DNA of 64,000 nucleotides from Ochrobactrum vermis (GCF_002975205.1 NZ_PCOC01000001.1:992001-1056000), one strand, 5' to 3'; positions 51,900 through 62,687 are shown, counted from the stretch's first letter. Notes: generated from the letters alone by a model not told the origin. Numbers and translations: made by a program.

Positions 51900-54263
51900 G
51901 TGAAAATAGCATTATTGGGCCGTGTGGTTGCTCCGGGTTATCGATTCCCGGAGCAGAATTTTCCAAGCGTCAGTCAACCATTTTCATTTTTACTGGAAGT
52001 CGTCAGGCTCGTCGCTCTGACTGCGCTGGTTCTGGCACTTTGCTGGACGACCACGGCATCTGCCGCTGATCTGGAGAAATACCTTCCAAAAGTTGAGGCA
52101 AGCGCGCTCTTCAAAGAGGCCGACGCTATAGGCAAGCCACAAGGCGAGCCGCCAATAGCACCGCTGATGAAGCGCGGCGAGGTGATCGGTTATGCTTACC
52201 TGAATTCGGACTTCACCAGTTCCGTCGGTTATTCCGGCAAGCCGATTCATATCGTTGTCGCTATTGATACCAAGGGTGTCATACGCGGCATAAGGCTGGT
52301 CGATCACAAAGAGCCGATTGTACTGATCGGCATTCCCGAAGCCAAGGTCGTGGCCGCGCTGAACTCGCTGGTCGATAGCGACATGAGCGCTGTTGCCGCT
52401 GGCCAGAACAAGCCGCCGCAGGTGGAAATCGTCAGCGGTGCCACTGTCACCGTGCTTGTGATGGGAGACAGTATCGTCCGCTCGGCCGTTGGACTTATCC
52501 GCAGCGGGCGGCTCGGCAATGCGCCTGTGCAGGCTGTCACAGCCAATGTGCAGCGCGTGGTCGATTTACAGCTCCGTGACGAGCAGGACTGGCAGACGCT
52601 GATCGGCGACGGCTCGGTTCGCAGCCTGAAACTGTCGGTTGGCGATGTCACACAGGCATTCCGTGACGCAAAGCATGATCGCGCCGCCGAAAATCCCGAA
52701 ACAGCCAATCCCGAAGATGAATTCATCGAGCTTTACGTTGCGCCGGTTTCCGTACCGACGATCGGCATCAGCCTGCTCGGCAAGGATGGTTACGAGCGCC
52801 TACAAAAGCGGCTGAAGCCGGGGCATGAGGCGATTCTGGTTGCGGGCGACGGAGCCTATTCCTTCAAGGGGTCCGGATATGTGCGCGGTGGCATCTTTGA
52901 CCGCATCGAATTGATGCAGGACGGGCAGGGCGTACGCTTCCGCGACAAGAACCACACCCGTATCGGCGACATCATGGCTGACGGTGCGCCGCGTCTGCGC
53001 GAGATCGCTCTATTCCAGGTGCCGGACGGGTTTGCCTTTGATGTGACGGAACCATGGGATCTGCAGCTCTTGGTGCAGCGTGGTTTCGGGGCGCGGGACA
53101 AAGCCAATATCAGCTATGATCTCGGTTACAATTTGCCGGAAAAATATCTGGCGAAGCTGCCGGAACCTGCACCCGCACAACCTGTATCGACTGCCGAAGC
53201 GCCACGTCAGCCGCAGCCGGTCGGCGAAGCAAATGCTGCCGATATTCTGGGTGAGGGCAATCCGCTCTGGGTCCGGATGTGGGAGATGAATCGCGTCAAT
53301 GTGGTCATCACCGGTTTCGCCATCGCAGTTCTCGTCGGCATCTTCTTCTTCCAGAACAGTCTGGTCAGGCATCCGCGCTTCTTCACATGGCTGCGGCGCA
53401 GCTATCTTCTGTTCATTCTGGTCTGGCTTGGCTTCTACAGCAATGCGCAATTGTCGGTCGTCAATGTTCTGACCTTCATCAATTCGTTGATTACGGGCTT
53501 TAACTGGGAGTTCTTCCTCACATCGCCGCTGATCTTCATTCTGTGGGCATCGGTGGCGGCGGGGCTGTTGTTCTGGGGTCGTGGACCATTCTGTGGCTGG
53601 CTGTGCCCGTTTGGTGCCCTGCAGGAGCTCACCAACAATCTCGCCCAATGGCTGAAGGTTCCGCAGGTCAAGCTGCCATGGGGACTGCACGAACGCCTTT
53701 GGCCGCTCAAATATATAATCTTCCTCGGCCTGTTTGGTTTGTCGCTCTATTCAGTCGCGCTGGCTGAAGTGTTCGCGGAAGTCGAGCCGTTCAAGACCTC
53801 GATAATTCTCAAATTCGCGCGTGACTGGCCGTTCGTCATTTATGCCCTGACACTTTTGACCGTCGGCCTGTTCATAGAGCGCTTCTATTGCCGCTACCTG
53901 TGCCCGCTCGGCGCTGCACTCGCCATTCCCGGACGCATCCGCATGTTCGAATGGCTGAAGCGTTGGCCGGAATGCGGGTCGCCTTGCCACCGTTGCGCCA
54001 AGGAATGTCCGGTCGAGGCGATCCATCCCGAAGGCCAGATCAACGTCAATGAATGCATCTACTGCATGCATTGTCAGGAACTCTATCACGACGACCAGCG
54101 CTGCCCGCACATGATCCAGGTGCGTGTGAAGCGTGAAAAATTCGCAGCCCGCAATGCCCCCCTCGCAGCGGCTGCCGAACGTGGCGGTGGACCGGCCAGA
54201 CCCGTCATCTCAGTCAAAGGAAAACCGGTTGAAGGCGCTGCCGATACCGGTCCTGCTGCCTGA
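51900..54263 (+). CDS. nosR: NosR, flavin- and iron-sulfur-containing regulator/electron-transfer protein
   Basis: 787 residues. Signal-anchor, then a periplasmic FMN-binding domain with [12 protein letters not shown] (the Thr that can carry FMN), several membrane helices, two CxxxCP motifs ([12 protein letters not shown] and CRYLCPLGA) and a ferredoxin domain ([25 protein letters not shown]). It is needed for nos transcription and to sustain N2O reductase with electrons. I start it at a GTG with GAAGG at proper distance; a TTG six bases upstream is closer to that site than normal. Confidence 0.94.
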   Translation: MKIALLGRVVAPGYRFPEQNFPSVSQPFSFLLEVVRLVALTALVLALCWTTTASAADLEKYLPKVEASALFKEADAIGKPQGEPPIAPLMKRGEVIGYAYLNSDFTSSVGYSGKPIHIVVAIDTKGVIRGIRLVDHKEPIVLIGIPEAKVVAALNSLVDSDMSAVAAGQNKPPQVEIVSGATVTVLVMGDSIVRSAVGLIRSGRLGNAPVQAVTANVQRVVDLQLRDEQDWQTLIGDGSVRSLKLSVGDVTQAFRDAKHDRAAENPETANPEDEFIELYVAPVSVPTIGISLLGKDGYERLQKRLKPGHEAILVAGDGAYSFKGSGYVRGGIFDRIELMQDGQGVRFRDKNHTRIGDIMADGAPRLREIALFQVPDGFAFDVTEPWDLQLLVQRGFGARDKANISYDLGYNLPEKYLAKLPEPAPAQPVSTAEAPRQPQPVGEANAADILGEGNPLWVRMWEMNRVNVVITGFAIAVLVGIFFFQNSLVRHPRFFTWLRRSYLLFILVWLGFYSNAQLSVVNVLTFINSLITGFNWEFFLTSPLIFILWASVAAGLLFWGRGPFCGWLCPFGALQELTNNLAQWLKVPQVKLPWGLHERLWPLKYIIFLGLFGLSLYSVALAEVFAEVEPFKTSIILKFARDWPFVIYALTLLTVGLFIERFYCRYLCPLGAALAIPGRIRMFEWLKRWPECGSPCHRCAKECPVEAIHPEGQINVNECIYCMHCQELYHDDQRCPHMIQVRVKREKFAARNAPLAAAAERGGGPARPVISVKGKPVEGAADTGPAA

Positions 54264-54283
54264 CTTTTCTAAAGGAGAGAAGC

Positions 54284-56206
54284 ATGTCTGAAGAAATCAA
54301 GAAAACGCAGCTTAGTCGAAGACAGTTGCTCGGCACGTCGGCCTTTGTGGCTGCTGCCGGTGCAAGCGGCCTGGGTGGCGCGCTGCTTGCAGGTTCCACT
54401 GAACCGGCTTTGGCTGCTGGTGGTGCAAAGGGCACTGGCAACAGTGCTGAGGTGAAGCCCGGAGAGCTGGACGAATATTACGTCTTCTTTTCCAGTGGCC
54501 AATGTGGTGAGGTCCGCATCGTCGGCCTGCCATCGATGCGCGAACTGATGCGCATTCCGGTCTTCAATCGCGATAGCGCGACCGGCTGGGGCCAGACCAA
54601 CGAAAGCCTGAAGGTGCTGACGGAAGGCCTTCTGCCGCAGGATCGCGAGTTCCTCAAGGATCGTGGCGGCATATTCCTGAACGGCGACTTGCATCACCCG
54701 CATCCGTCCTTCACGGATGGCACCTATGACGGGCGTTATCTCTATGCCAACGACAAGGCCAATACGCGTGTCTGCCGCATCCGTCTTGACGTGATGAAAT
54801 GCGACAAGATCATTCAGTTGCCGAACCAGCACACAGTGCACGGTTTGCGTGTCCAGAAATATCCGAAAACCGGATATGTCTTCTGCAATGGTGAAGATCG
54901 CGCGCCAATCCCGAATGACGGCAGCAATCTGAACGACACCAAACAATATCATGCAATCTTCACAGCCGTTGACGGCGAGACCATGAAGGTTGCCTGGCAG
55001 ATCATGGTTGACGGCAATCTCGACAACGTGGATTGCGACTATCAGGGCAAGTACGCTTTTGCCACCTGCTACAATTCGGAGGAAGGCACGACGCTTGCCG
55101 AAATGATGTCGAGCGAGCAGGACTGGATCGTCATCTTCAACCTGAAGCGCATCGAAGAGGCCGTTGCCAAGGGTGATTTCAAGGAAATAAACGGCGTGCC
55201 GGTCATCGATGGTCGCCACGGTTCCAAATATACCCGTTACATTCCTGTGCCGAACAGCCCGCATGGCATCAACACCGCGCCAGACGGCATCCATGTGGTC
55301 GCCAACGGCAAGCTGTCGCCGACCGTTACGGTGTTCGACGTCCGCAAGTTCGACGAGCTTTTCGACGACAAGATCCAGCCTCGCGATGCTGTGGTTGCCG
55401 AACCGGAACTCGGACTTGGGCCACTGCATACGGCATATGACGGCAAGGGCAACGCTTATACGACGCTCTTCATCGACAGCCAGATCTGCAAATGGAACAT
55501 CGAGGACGCCAAGCGAGCCTTCAAGGGTGAGAAGGTCGATCCGATCCGGCAGAAACTCGATGTGCATTATCAGCCGGGTCACAACCACACTTCCATGGGC
55601 CAAACCAAGGACGCTGACGGTCAGTGGCTGATCTCGCTCAACAAGTTCTCCAAGGACCGCTATCTCAATGTCGGGCCGCTCAAGCCTGAAAATGACCAGC
55701 TCATCGATATTTCCGGTGAGAAGATGGCGATTGTCCATGACGGACCAAGTTTTGCCGAACCGCACGATGCAACGATAGTTCATCGCTCGAAGATCAACCC
55801 CGTCAATTTCTGGAGCCGCGAGGATCCATTTTTTGCCGACGCCGTCACTCAGGCAAAGGCCGACGGCCTCGATCTGATGGACGCCAACGAGGTGATCCGG
55901 GATGGCAACAAGGTGCGCGTTTACATGACGTCTGCCGCGCCTGCATTCGGTCTCACCGAATTCAACGTGCAGCAGGGTGATGAGGTGACCGTGTACGTTA
56001 CCAACATCGACGAGATCGAGGATCTCACGCACGGTTTTGCCATCATCAACTACGGCGTCAACATGGAGATTGCGCCGCAAGCGACCGCGTCCGTCACCTT
56101 CACGGCCAACAAGCCAGGTGTGTGGTGGTATTACTGCTCGTGGTTCTGCCATGCGATGCACATGGAGATGAAGGGCCGGATGCTCGTGGAACCGAAGAAG
56201 GCCTGA
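54284..56206 (+). CDS. nosZ: Nitrous oxide reductase NosZ (clade I, Tat-exported)
   Basis: 640 residues; reduces N2O to N2 in the periplasm. A Tat signal ([16 protein letters not shown]) is followed by a seven-bladed propeller that holds the CuZ histidines ([33 protein letters not shown]) and a C-terminal cupredoxin CuA domain with Cys618, Cys622, His626 and Met629 ([12 protein letters not shown]). The Tat signal places it in clade I. It is 20 bases after nosR with an AGGAGAGA site. Confidence 0.98.
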   Translation: MSEEIKKTQLSRRQLLGTSAFVAAAGASGLGGALLAGSTEPALAAGGAKGTGNSAEVKPGELDEYYVFFSSGQCGEVRIVGLPSMRELMRIPVFNRDSATGWGQTNESLKVLTEGLLPQDREFLKDRGGIFLNGDLHHPHPSFTDGTYDGRYLYANDKANTRVCRIRLDVMKCDKIIQLPNQHTVHGLRVQKYPKTGYVFCNGEDRAPIPNDGSNLNDTKQYHAIFTAVDGETMKVAWQIMVDGNLDNVDCDYQGKYAFATCYNSEEGTTLAEMMSSEQDWIVIFNLKRIEEAVAKGDFKEINGVPVIDGRHGSKYTRYIPVPNSPHGINTAPDGIHVVANGKLSPTVTVFDVRKFDELFDDKIQPRDAVVAEPELGLGPLHTAYDGKGNAYTTLFIDSQICKWNIEDAKRAFKGEKVDPIRQKLDVHYQPGHNHTSMGQTKDADGQWLISLNKFSKDRYLNVGPLKPENDQLIDISGEKMAIVHDGPSFAEPHDATIVHRSKINPVNFWSREDPFFADAVTQAKADGLDLMDANEVIRDGNKVRVYMTSAAPAFGLTEFNVQQGDEVTVYVTNIDEIEDLTHGFAIINYGVNMEIAPQATASVTFTANKPGVWWYYCSWFCHAMHMEMKGRMLVEPKKA

Positions 56207-56211
56207 TTACC

Positions 56212-57600
56212 ATGATGTTCCCCCGCCGGTTTCAGTCCTTAGGTGCCGCAATGCTGCTTACCGTCGTTTTCTGCGACGGTTTGCAGGCACGGCAAATCGA
56301 TGTCGTGGCAGGCGAAGGCGTACAGGCGGCTATCGACAAAGCGGAGCCGGGCGATGTCGTCCGGCTTCTGAAAGGCAAACACAATGGCGCGGTCACAATC
56401 GACCGCGCCATTGAACTGATTGGTGAGTCCGGTGCCGTTCTGGACGGATTGGGCTCAGGCAATGCCATAACGGTCAACGCGCCGGACGCTATCGTGCGCG
56501 GGCTGGAAGTGCGGGGTTCGGGCGAAAACATGCCGGACCTCAATTCCGGAATTTTCGTGGCCAAAACCGCCACGGGCGCACGGATCGAGAACAATCGTCT
56601 TATCGATAACCTCTACGGGATTTATTTGCACGGCGCTGCAAACTCCATCGCAAGCGGTAATGAGATCATTGGCCGTCGAGGCGTGCGCATGGCACAGACC
56701 GGCAGTGGTGTTTCCGTCTGGAATGCGCCTGGTGCGCAGGTTGTCGGCAACGCCATCCGTTACGGACGCGACGGCATCTATACCAATGCCAGCCGCAAGA
56801 ACATCTTCCGCGACAATGTGATGGAGGATGTCCGGTTCGCCGTCCATTACATGTATACGGATGACAGTCAGGTTATCGGCAATGTTTCGCGCAACAATTC
56901 GGTCGGTTTCGCGATCATGTACACCAACCGCCTCAAGGTGCTGGATAATCTGTCCGACGGCGACCGGGATCATGGCTTGTTGCTCAATTATGCCAACAGC
57001 TCTGTCATTTCCGGCAATCGCGTGATCGGACGTATGCAGCCGATAGATCGCTGGCTGGATGCCGGTGTTCAGAAGGCTGAGCACGGTCTTCCGACAGAAG
57101 ACAAGACCGAGACGCTGGCGGGCGAGACCGCGCGGCTCGGTCCGGAAAAATGCGTCTTCATTTACAATGCCAACAAGAACAAGTTCACCGAGAACAGTTT
57201 CGAGAACTGCAGCATCGGCATTCACTTCACAGCCGGCTCGGAAGGCAATGCCATGAGCGGCAACGCCTTCATCAACAACCGCAATCAGGTGAAATATGTC
57301 GGCACGCGCAGCCTCGACTGGTCGGTCAATGGACGCGGCAATTACTGGAGCGACAATCCGGCCTTCGATCTCAATGGCGACGGTATCGCGGACAGCCCTT
57401 ACCGACCCAATGATCTGATCGACAAGGTTTTGTGGACTGCGCCACAGGCAAAAATTCTCATCAATAGTCCGGCAATCGAGACAATCCGCTGGGCCCAGAC
57501 CCAGTTCCCGGCACTTCTGCCGGGCGGTGTGGTCGATAGCCATCCCCTTATGAAGCCGCCGTATCCGGCCGATCCGGCGAAAGGAAAACCAAATGACTGA
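56212..57600 (+). CDS. nosD: NosD, periplasmic copper-loading protein
   Basis: 462 residues: a signal peptide (MMFPRRFQSLGAAMLL...) and a parallel beta-helix of right-handed repeats (carbohydrate-binding/sugar-hydrolase-like), e.g. DGIYTNASRKNIFRDNVMED and GIHFTAGSEGNAMSGN. NosD with the NosFY transporter matures the CuZ centre. It starts 5 bases after nosZ; the frame is open upstream inside nosZ, but ATG at 56212 gives the signal peptide. It overlaps nosF by 8 bases. Confidence 0.95.
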   Translation: MMFPRRFQSLGAAMLLTVVFCDGLQARQIDVVAGEGVQAAIDKAEPGDVVRLLKGKHNGAVTIDRAIELIGESGAVLDGLGSGNAITVNAPDAIVRGLEVRGSGENMPDLNSGIFVAKTATGARIENNRLIDNLYGIYLHGAANSIASGNEIIGRRGVRMAQTGSGVSVWNAPGAQVVGNAIRYGRDGIYTNASRKNIFRDNVMEDVRFAVHYMYTDDSQVIGNVSRNNSVGFAIMYTNRLKVLDNLSDGDRDHGLLLNYANSSVISGNRVIGRMQPIDRWLDAGVQKAEHGLPTEDKTETLAGETARLGPEKCVFIYNANKNKFTENSFENCSIGIHFTAGSEGNAMSGNAFINNRNQVKYVGTRSLDWSVNGRGNYWSDNPAFDLNGDGIADSPYRPNDLIDKVLWTAPQAKILINSPAIETIRWAQTQFPALLPGGVVDSHPLMKPPYPADPAKGKPND

Positions 57601-58525
57601 GACTGTCATTCTTGATCAGGTCACAAAGTCCTATGGCGGGTTCAACGCCATCAGTGATGCAAGTTTCAGCCTTCACGCTGGGGAAAGCATTGCGCTCGTC
57701 GGCCACAATGGCGCTGGAAAAACGACGATGATAAAGCTCATGCTCGGGTTGATCCGCCCTACCAAGGGCGCGGTTCGCGTGCTGGGCGAGGACCCGGCGA
57801 CCGGTGCCTTTGCCGCCAGATTGCGGCTTGGCTATCTGCCTGAACACGTCTCCTTCAATCTGGCGCTGACAGGAGCGGAAACGCTCGGCTTCTATGCACG
57901 GCTCAAGAGAATACCTGTTGCTCAGACTGTGGAGCTACTGGAGCGCGTCGGTCTTGCCCACGCTGCAAACAGGCGGGTTGGCACCTATTCGAAAGGGATG
58001 CGCCAGCGACTGGGGCTTGCTCAGGCATTGCTCGGACAACCATCCGTTCTGCTGCTCGATGAACCGACGACCGGTCTCGATCCGGCATTGCGCCAGAGCT
58101 TCTATGAAGTCCTTGAGGAGTTGCGGAGCAAAGGCACGACAATTCTCATGTCGTCCCATGCCTTGACCGAACTGGAAACCAAAGTCGGGCGCGTCATCAT
58201 CGCGAACAAAGGCAAGATCATTGCCGATGGCTCCATCGATGCGTTGCGCCGGATTTCACAACTGCCGCTTCGCATACGGGTGCAGACACCTGATGTCTCT
58301 CGTCTGCCTTCGACAACCGCCAATGCTGCATTGCGCTGGCATCGTCTCGGCGCTGATCTCTTCGAAACGGAAGCACCGGTGGAAGGCAAAATGGCGCTTG
58401 TCCGCGATATCGTGGCCCTCAACGACAATCTCATGGAACTCGATCTCGTTCCACCGACGCTGGACGAGCTTTACGCCCATTTTCTCAACGCCGGAGAAGC
58501 GGCTCGCGCGGAGGCAGCGCAATGA
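57593..58525 (+). CDS. nosF: NosF, ABC transporter ATPase
   Basis: 310 residues. Walker A GHNGAGKTT, signature YSKGMRQRLGLAQAL and Walker B LLLDEPTTGLDP are intact; the C-terminal part is the usual extension. With NosY it forms the transporter that supplies a sulfur species for CuZ assembly. It overlaps both neighbours. Confidence 0.96.
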   Translation: MTETVILDQVTKSYGGFNAISDASFSLHAGESIALVGHNGAGKTTMIKLMLGLIRPTKGAVRVLGEDPATGAFAARLRLGYLPEHVSFNLALTGAETLGFYARLKRIPVAQTVELLERVGLAHAANRRVGTYSKGMRQRLGLAQALLGQPSVLLLDEPTTGLDPALRQSFYEVLEELRSKGTTILMSSHALTELETKVGRVIIANKGKIIADGSIDALRRISQLPLRIRVQTPDVSRLPSTTANAALRWHRLGADLFETEAPVEGKMALVRDIVALNDNLMELDLVPPTLDELYAHFLNAGEAARAEAAQ

Positions 58526-59352
58526 ACAATATTCTCATCATTGCTTCCAAGGAAATTCAGGAAGGCCTGCGCAATCGCTGGGTTCTGGCGACCACGCTGC
58601 TGCTTGCGGCATTGGCCCTAAGCATGACTTTTCTCGGCAGCGCGCCCACGGGCAGTTCGGTTGCCGCAAGCAGACTGGACGTTGTGATTGTCAGCCTCTC
58701 CAGTCTGACTATCTTCCTCATTCCGCTCATTGCGCTGCTCATCTCGCATGACGCGATCGTCGGCGAAATGGAACGCGGCACGATGCTGCTGCTCCTGAGT
58801 TACCCGATAAGCCGGGTCCAGTTGGTTTTCGGGAAGTTTATCGGCCAGCTCGCCATTCTCGCCTTCGCGACCTTGTTCGGCTACGGCGCGGCGGCGGTGG
58901 CGCTGATCGTTACCGGATCCGGTGTGGATGCGGGAAGCTGGCTGTCGCTGCTGAAACTCATTATATCGTCGATCCTGCTGGGAGCGGTGTTCATTGCTAT
59001 CGGTTTTCTTGCAAGCACGCTGGTGCGGGAGCGGAGCACGGCAGCAGGCATCGCCATCGGCGTCTGGCTGTTCTTCGTGCTGATCTACGACGCAGCGCTG
59101 CTTGCCCTGCTGGTTTTCGATCAGGGCAGCATCATTGGCGGCGGCATGCTCAACGGTCTGCTTCTGCTCAACCCTGCCGATTCCTACAGGCTTCTCAATT
59201 TCGGTCTCGGACAAGCCGGTTCTCTGACCGGTATGGGCGGCATAGCCGGTAACGCCACGCTGTCTGCTCCAGCGCTGACACTAGCGCTCGGTCTCTGGGT
59301 CACGCTGCCGCTGTCCCTTTCGATGCTGGTTTTTTCGAGGAAAGAATTATGA
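58522..59352 (+). CDS. nosY: NosY, ABC transporter permease
   Basis: 276 residues with six helices, ABC-2 type (EIQEGLRNRWVLATTLLLAALAL at the start; VGEMERGTMLLLLSYPISR in the middle). It partners NosF. Start and stop overlap nosF and nosL by 4 bases each, so the genes are translationally coupled. Confidence 0.96.
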   Translation: MNNILIIASKEIQEGLRNRWVLATTLLLAALALSMTFLGSAPTGSSVAASRLDVVIVSLSSLTIFLIPLIALLISHDAIVGEMERGTMLLLLSYPISRVQLVFGKFIGQLAILAFATLFGYGAAAVALIVTGSGVDAGSWLSLLKLIISSILLGAVFIAIGFLASTLVRERSTAAGIAIGVWLFFVLIYDAALLALLVFDQGSIIGGGMLNGLLLLNPADSYRLLNFGLGQAGSLTGMGGIAGNATLSAPALTLALGLWVTLPLSLSMLVFSRKEL

Positions 59353-59891
59353 AACGCGCTCTGTTTCTTGCTCCCCTGTTTCTGGTTCTGCTGGCCGGAT
59401 GTTCTCCGGATGAAAAGAAAGATGCGGTCATGGCGCCTTTCGCGCTGACGGAAAGCGCCATGGGCCGCTATTGCGGGATGAATGTGCTGGAACACCCAGG
59501 CCCCAAGGGCCAGATCATTCTCGAGCCGGCAAATGAGGCGGTATGGTTCTCTTCGGCTCGCGATACGCTTGCTTTCACGATGCTGCCGGAGGAGCCGAAG
59601 GGGATCGCAGCGATCTACGTTTCGGACATGGCGAAAGCGCCAAGCTGGGAAGAGCCGGGCGCTGAAAACTGGGTCGATGCGCGCAAGGCCTTTTTCGTCA
59701 TTGAAAGTGCTGCAGTTGGCGGAATGGGGGCACAGGAGGCCGTACCGTTTTCGACACGGGAAGCAGCAGAGAAGTTCGTCGCGGAAAAGGGTGGACGTAT
59801 TAGTACTTTCGCCGAGATACCGGAGGATTACGTTCTCGGCGACCAGTCCGTACGCACCACCGACCTTGGAGCCGAGAGCCATGCCCATTGA
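59349..59891 (+). CDS. nosL: NosL, periplasmic copper chaperone lipoprotein
   Basis: 180 residues. A lipobox (LVLLAGC) leads into the NosL domain with RYCGMNVLEHPGPKGQI, which holds the Cys and Met copper-binding residues. NosL brings Cu(I) to NosZ. It overlaps nosX by 11 bases. Confidence 0.95.
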   Translation: MKRALFLAPLFLVLLAGCSPDEKKDAVMAPFALTESAMGRYCGMNVLEHPGPKGQIILEPANEAVWFSSARDTLAFTMLPEEPKGIAAIYVSDMAKAPSWEEPGAENWVDARKAFFVIESAAVGGMGAQEAVPFSTREAAEKFVAEKGGRISTFAEIPEDYVLGDQSVRTTDLGAESHAH

Positions 59892-60891
59892 CGGCAGGCA
59901 GCGTGTCAGTCGCAGGCTTGTGCTCGCAGGTGGTGCGGCTGGCGTAATGCTTTGCGCCATTCCAAAACAGGCAGCTTCACTCGACCTTCCCGAGCCGATC
60001 CTATGGCGCGGGCAGGCGATGGGAGCGCCTGCCAAGATCATACTCTATCATCCCGATCATTCGATCGCCGAACGGTTGCTCCGTGAAGCTGCTCGAGAGG
60101 CGGAAAGACTGGAGAACATCTTCAGCCTTTATCGCGCAGATTCAGAACTCGCCAAACTTAATCGCAGCGGGGCGCTGGCATCGCCTTCGCCTGATCTGGT
60201 CGAGGTCTTGCGCATCTGCCATGAATGCTGGCAGGCAAGCGACGGCCTTTTCGATCCGACGGTGCAGCCGCTTTGGAACTGCTTGAAACAGCATTTTTCG
60301 CAGGAGCTTCCTTCGCCTGAAGGACCATCGCGACAGCTTTGGGACGAAGCGCTGGCAAAGGTAGGATTTGGTCACGTTCTTTTCGATGAAAATCGCATTG
60401 CTTTCTCAAAGCCATCAATGTCTCTGACGCTAAACGGCATTGCGCAGGGCTACGTTACCGACTGTGTGACGGCATTGTTGCAAAGGGAAGGGGTGAAACA
60501 TGCGCTCATCGATATGGGAGAGTATCGCGCGCTTGGTTCACGGCCGGACGGCACGGCATGGCGCATCGGCATTGCCGATCTGGAAGCGGGGGCTGCTACC
60601 GAAGAACACGTCGATATCCGCGACCAGGCGCTCGCAACATCCAGCTTTACCGGCTTCCAGTTCGAAGAATCCGGACGCTTCAACCATTTGCTCAATCCAA
60701 AGACGGGATTTTCAGCGGCCCTTTATCGCCGCTTGACCGTCGTGACCCGCGATGCGGCGAGAGCGGATGCCTGGGCAACCGCACTCAGCCTCATGGATGA
60801 AAATCAGATTCGGGCGGTTATCAGGAGCCAGCCGGATATGTCCGTGATTGCGCAAAAACGCTCTGGTGAACGAGTGATGCTGTCCTCATAA
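59881..60891 (+). CDS. nosX: NosX, ApbE-like flavin transferase
   Basis: 336 residues. A Tat signal (SRRLVLAGGAAGVML) is followed by an ApbE fold (RLENIFSLYRADSELAKLNRSG, the central TLNGIAQGYVTD, and DMGEYRALGSRPDG). ApbE proteins attach FMN to a threonine; NosX is thought to do this on NosR. The ATG at 59881 begins the signal peptide and overlaps the end of nosL. It is the last gene of nosRZDFYLX. Confidence 0.94.
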   Translation: MPIDGRQRVSRRLVLAGGAAGVMLCAIPKQAASLDLPEPILWRGQAMGAPAKIILYHPDHSIAERLLREAAREAERLENIFSLYRADSELAKLNRSGALASPSPDLVEVLRICHECWQASDGLFDPTVQPLWNCLKQHFSQELPSPEGPSRQLWDEALAKVGFGHVLFDENRIAFSKPSMSLTLNGIAQGYVTDCVTALLQREGVKHALIDMGEYRALGSRPDGTAWRIGIADLEAGAATEEHVDIRDQALATSSFTGFQFEESGRFNHLLNPKTGFSAALYRRLTVVTRDAARADAWATALSLMDENQIRAVIRSQPDMSVIAQKRSGERVMLSS

Positions 60892-60917
60892 AATATGAGC
60901 TGACATCGATTGCGATG

Positions 60918-62330
60918 TTACTTTTCCGCCCATATCGAATGGTCAATTTTGCCCTTCAATTCTGGAAAAGCATCGGGATCGAAGCGCGGTTCGCCTGACT
61001 TCTTCTGATTGAAATAGTCCTTGGTCATTTTGACGACGGTTCCGGATAGCAGCAAAATTGCTATCAGATTGACCGATGCCATCAAGCCCATCGCGGCGTC
61101 CGCCATGTTGAACACGACAGCGACAGTCGTATAGGCTCCCCAGATCACCATTATCAGAACGGCGGCGCGCAGCGTGCTGATCGTGCCCCGGTTGTCGAGC
61201 TTCAGGAAAACCATCGCATTTTCCGAATAGGCATAATTGCCGATGATCGATGTGAAGGCGAAGAAGAAGATTGCAATTGCAATGAAATAGCGACCGGCTT
61301 CTCCGATATGTACCACCATTGCTTCCTGTGTCAGCGGGGTTCCGGTCAGTTCGGAACCGGGCGTCATGACACCTGATAGCAGGATCATGATGCCTGTGGC
61401 TGTGCAGATCAGGATCGTGTCGATGAATACGCCAAGCGCCTGTACGAAGCCCTGGCTGGATGGATGGTGAGGCGAGGGCGTGGCAACGGCCGCGATGTTC
61501 GGCGCCGACCCCATGCCTGCTTCGTTGGAAAACAGGCCGCGCTTGACGCCGTTGAGCATGGCGCCTGCAACGCCACCCGCCGTCTGTTCAATGCCAAAGG
61601 CGCTCTTGACGATGAGAGCGATTACCGTCGGAACGACAGTAATATTTGTAAGAACAACATAAAGGGCCATGCCCAGATAGGCCACGGCCATGAAAGGCAC
61701 GACATATTCGGCAACCTGTGCAATCTGGCGAATACCGCCGAAGATGACGATGCCGGTCAGGACAGCAAGTGCGATGCCAACCCAGATCTTTTCGATGCCG
61801 AATGCCCCCTGCATGGCATCGGCGATGGAATTCGCCTGAACCGCGTTGAAAACGAGACCGAACGCGATGATGAGACAAATCGAGAAGATTGCGCCCGCCC
61901 ACGGCGCATTCAGCCCGCGCGAGATGTAGAAGGCCGGGCCACCGCGATACTGCCCGTTGTGGTCTCGGATTTTATAGAGTTGTGCCAGGGCACTTTCGGA
62001 ATAGGCAGTCGCCATACCCACCGCCGCAACAACCCACATCCAGAACAGGGCTCCCGGACCGCCCAGAAACAGCGCGACGGCCACGCCTGCGAGATTTCCG
62101 GTGCCAACACGCGATGCGAGGCTGGTGCAAAGTGCCTGAAAGGGTGTGATGCCGCTGGTGTCGTTCGCTGGCGCATGCATGACCGTCCGGAAGAATTCCG
62201 GAAAATGCCTGAACTGTATGAAGCCAAGACGAAATGTAAAATACAGCCCCACTGCAATCAGGCCATAAAGGAGAATGTAGCTCCAGAAGATTGTATTCAG
62301 GAAGTCTATGATAGCATTCAATACGGTCAC
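60918..62330 (-). CDS. Amino acid carrier protein, AGCS (alanine/glycine:Na+ symporter) family
   Basis: 470 residues with about 11 helices. GNLAGVAVALFLGGPGALFWMWVVAAVGMATAYSE near the first third and GVKRGLFSNEAGMGSAPNIAA near residue 270 are AGCS signatures. It takes up alanine or glycine with Na+. It is convergent with nosX, 26 bases apart. Confidence 0.93.
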   Translation of the reverse strand: MTVLNAIIDFLNTIFWSYILLYGLIAVGLYFTFRLGFIQFRHFPEFFRTVMHAPANDTSGITPFQALCTSLASRVGTGNLAGVAVALFLGGPGALFWMWVVAAVGMATAYSESALAQLYKIRDHNGQYRGGPAFYISRGLNAPWAGAIFSICLIIAFGLVFNAVQANSIADAMQGAFGIEKIWVGIALAVLTGIVIFGGIRQIAQVAEYVVPFMAVAYLGMALYVVLTNITVVPTVIALIVKSAFGIEQTAGGVAGAMLNGVKRGLFSNEAGMGSAPNIAAVATPSPHHPSSQGFVQALGVFIDTILICTATGIMILLSGVMTPGSELTGTPLTQEAMVVHIGEAGRYFIAIAIFFFAFTSIIGNYAYSENAMVFLKLDNRGTISTLRAAVLIMVIWGAYTTVAVVFNMADAAMGLMASVNLIAILLLSGTVVKMTKDYFNQKKSGEPRFDPDAFPELKGKIDHSIWAEK

Positions 62331-62417
62331 AATGACCTCCTTATAATCTGCTTATGGTGCTGGAAATCTGCAGTGTTTATTTAAGTAATAGCGTATGTAG
62401 CGAGCGCGAGCTGGTTG

Positions 62418-62497
62418 TCTAGTGGATTGAATTTGACGTTTGAATCCCGGCTGACACATATACTGTTTCAAACGTCAAATTCGAAAAATCCACTAGA
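62418..62497. repeat. Long bulged hairpin element 1 (CTAGTGG ends)
   Basis: Outer 11-bp stem TCTAGTGGATT (62418-62428)/complement (62487-62497), inner 15-bp perfect stem AATTTGACGTTTGAA (62430-62444)/complement (62467-62481), and a 22-base loop. One side has 1 unpaired base and the other 5 between the stems. A truncated relative is at 11206-11239. Confidence 0.8.
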
Positions 62498-62509
62498 TAC
62501 ATATACTTG

Positions 62510-62584
62510 CTAGTGGTCTTTTAGATTCCAACATTTGCTCAGCGCTTGAACCGATGGATGCAAATGTTGGAATCAGACCACTAG
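62510..62584. repeat. Long bulged hairpin element 2 (CTAGTGG ends)
   Basis: Outer 10-bp stem CTAGTGGTCT (62510-62519)/AGACCACTAG (62575-62584), inner 15-bp perfect stem GATTCCAACATTTGC (62524-62538)/complement (62560-62574), 21-base loop, and 4 unpaired bases on the left side only. The geometry mirrors element 1 although the inner stem sequence differs. Confidence 0.8.
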
Positions 62585-62615
62585 TTTGTCATCAATAAGT
62601 GTGTTGGCTTAACGA

Positions 62616-62650
62616 AAGGATGCCCGAACAATTGATATTCGGGCATCCTT
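62616..62650 (-). terminator. Hairpin downstream of nhaA
   Basis: AAGGATGCCCGAA/TTCGGGCATCCTT, a perfect 13-bp stem with a 9-base loop, about 40 bases beyond the nhaA stop. The T-run on the minus strand is short, so its strength as a terminator is uncertain. Confidence 0.65.
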
Positions 62651-62687
62651 CGCATGCGAAAAACGCATATGTTTGGTGCAATCCGGC

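Noticed and set aside
54269..56161. Open frame of 630 codons on the minus strand, opposite nosZ
   Set aside because: It is a shadow of codon bias in nosZ: no ribosome site, no family-like sequence, while nosZ on the other strand has all copper ligands.
62418..62584. Hairpin pair considered as a CRISPR-like array
   Set aside because: Only two units, with unlike inner sequence and long inverted arms; no regular direct repeats or spacers.
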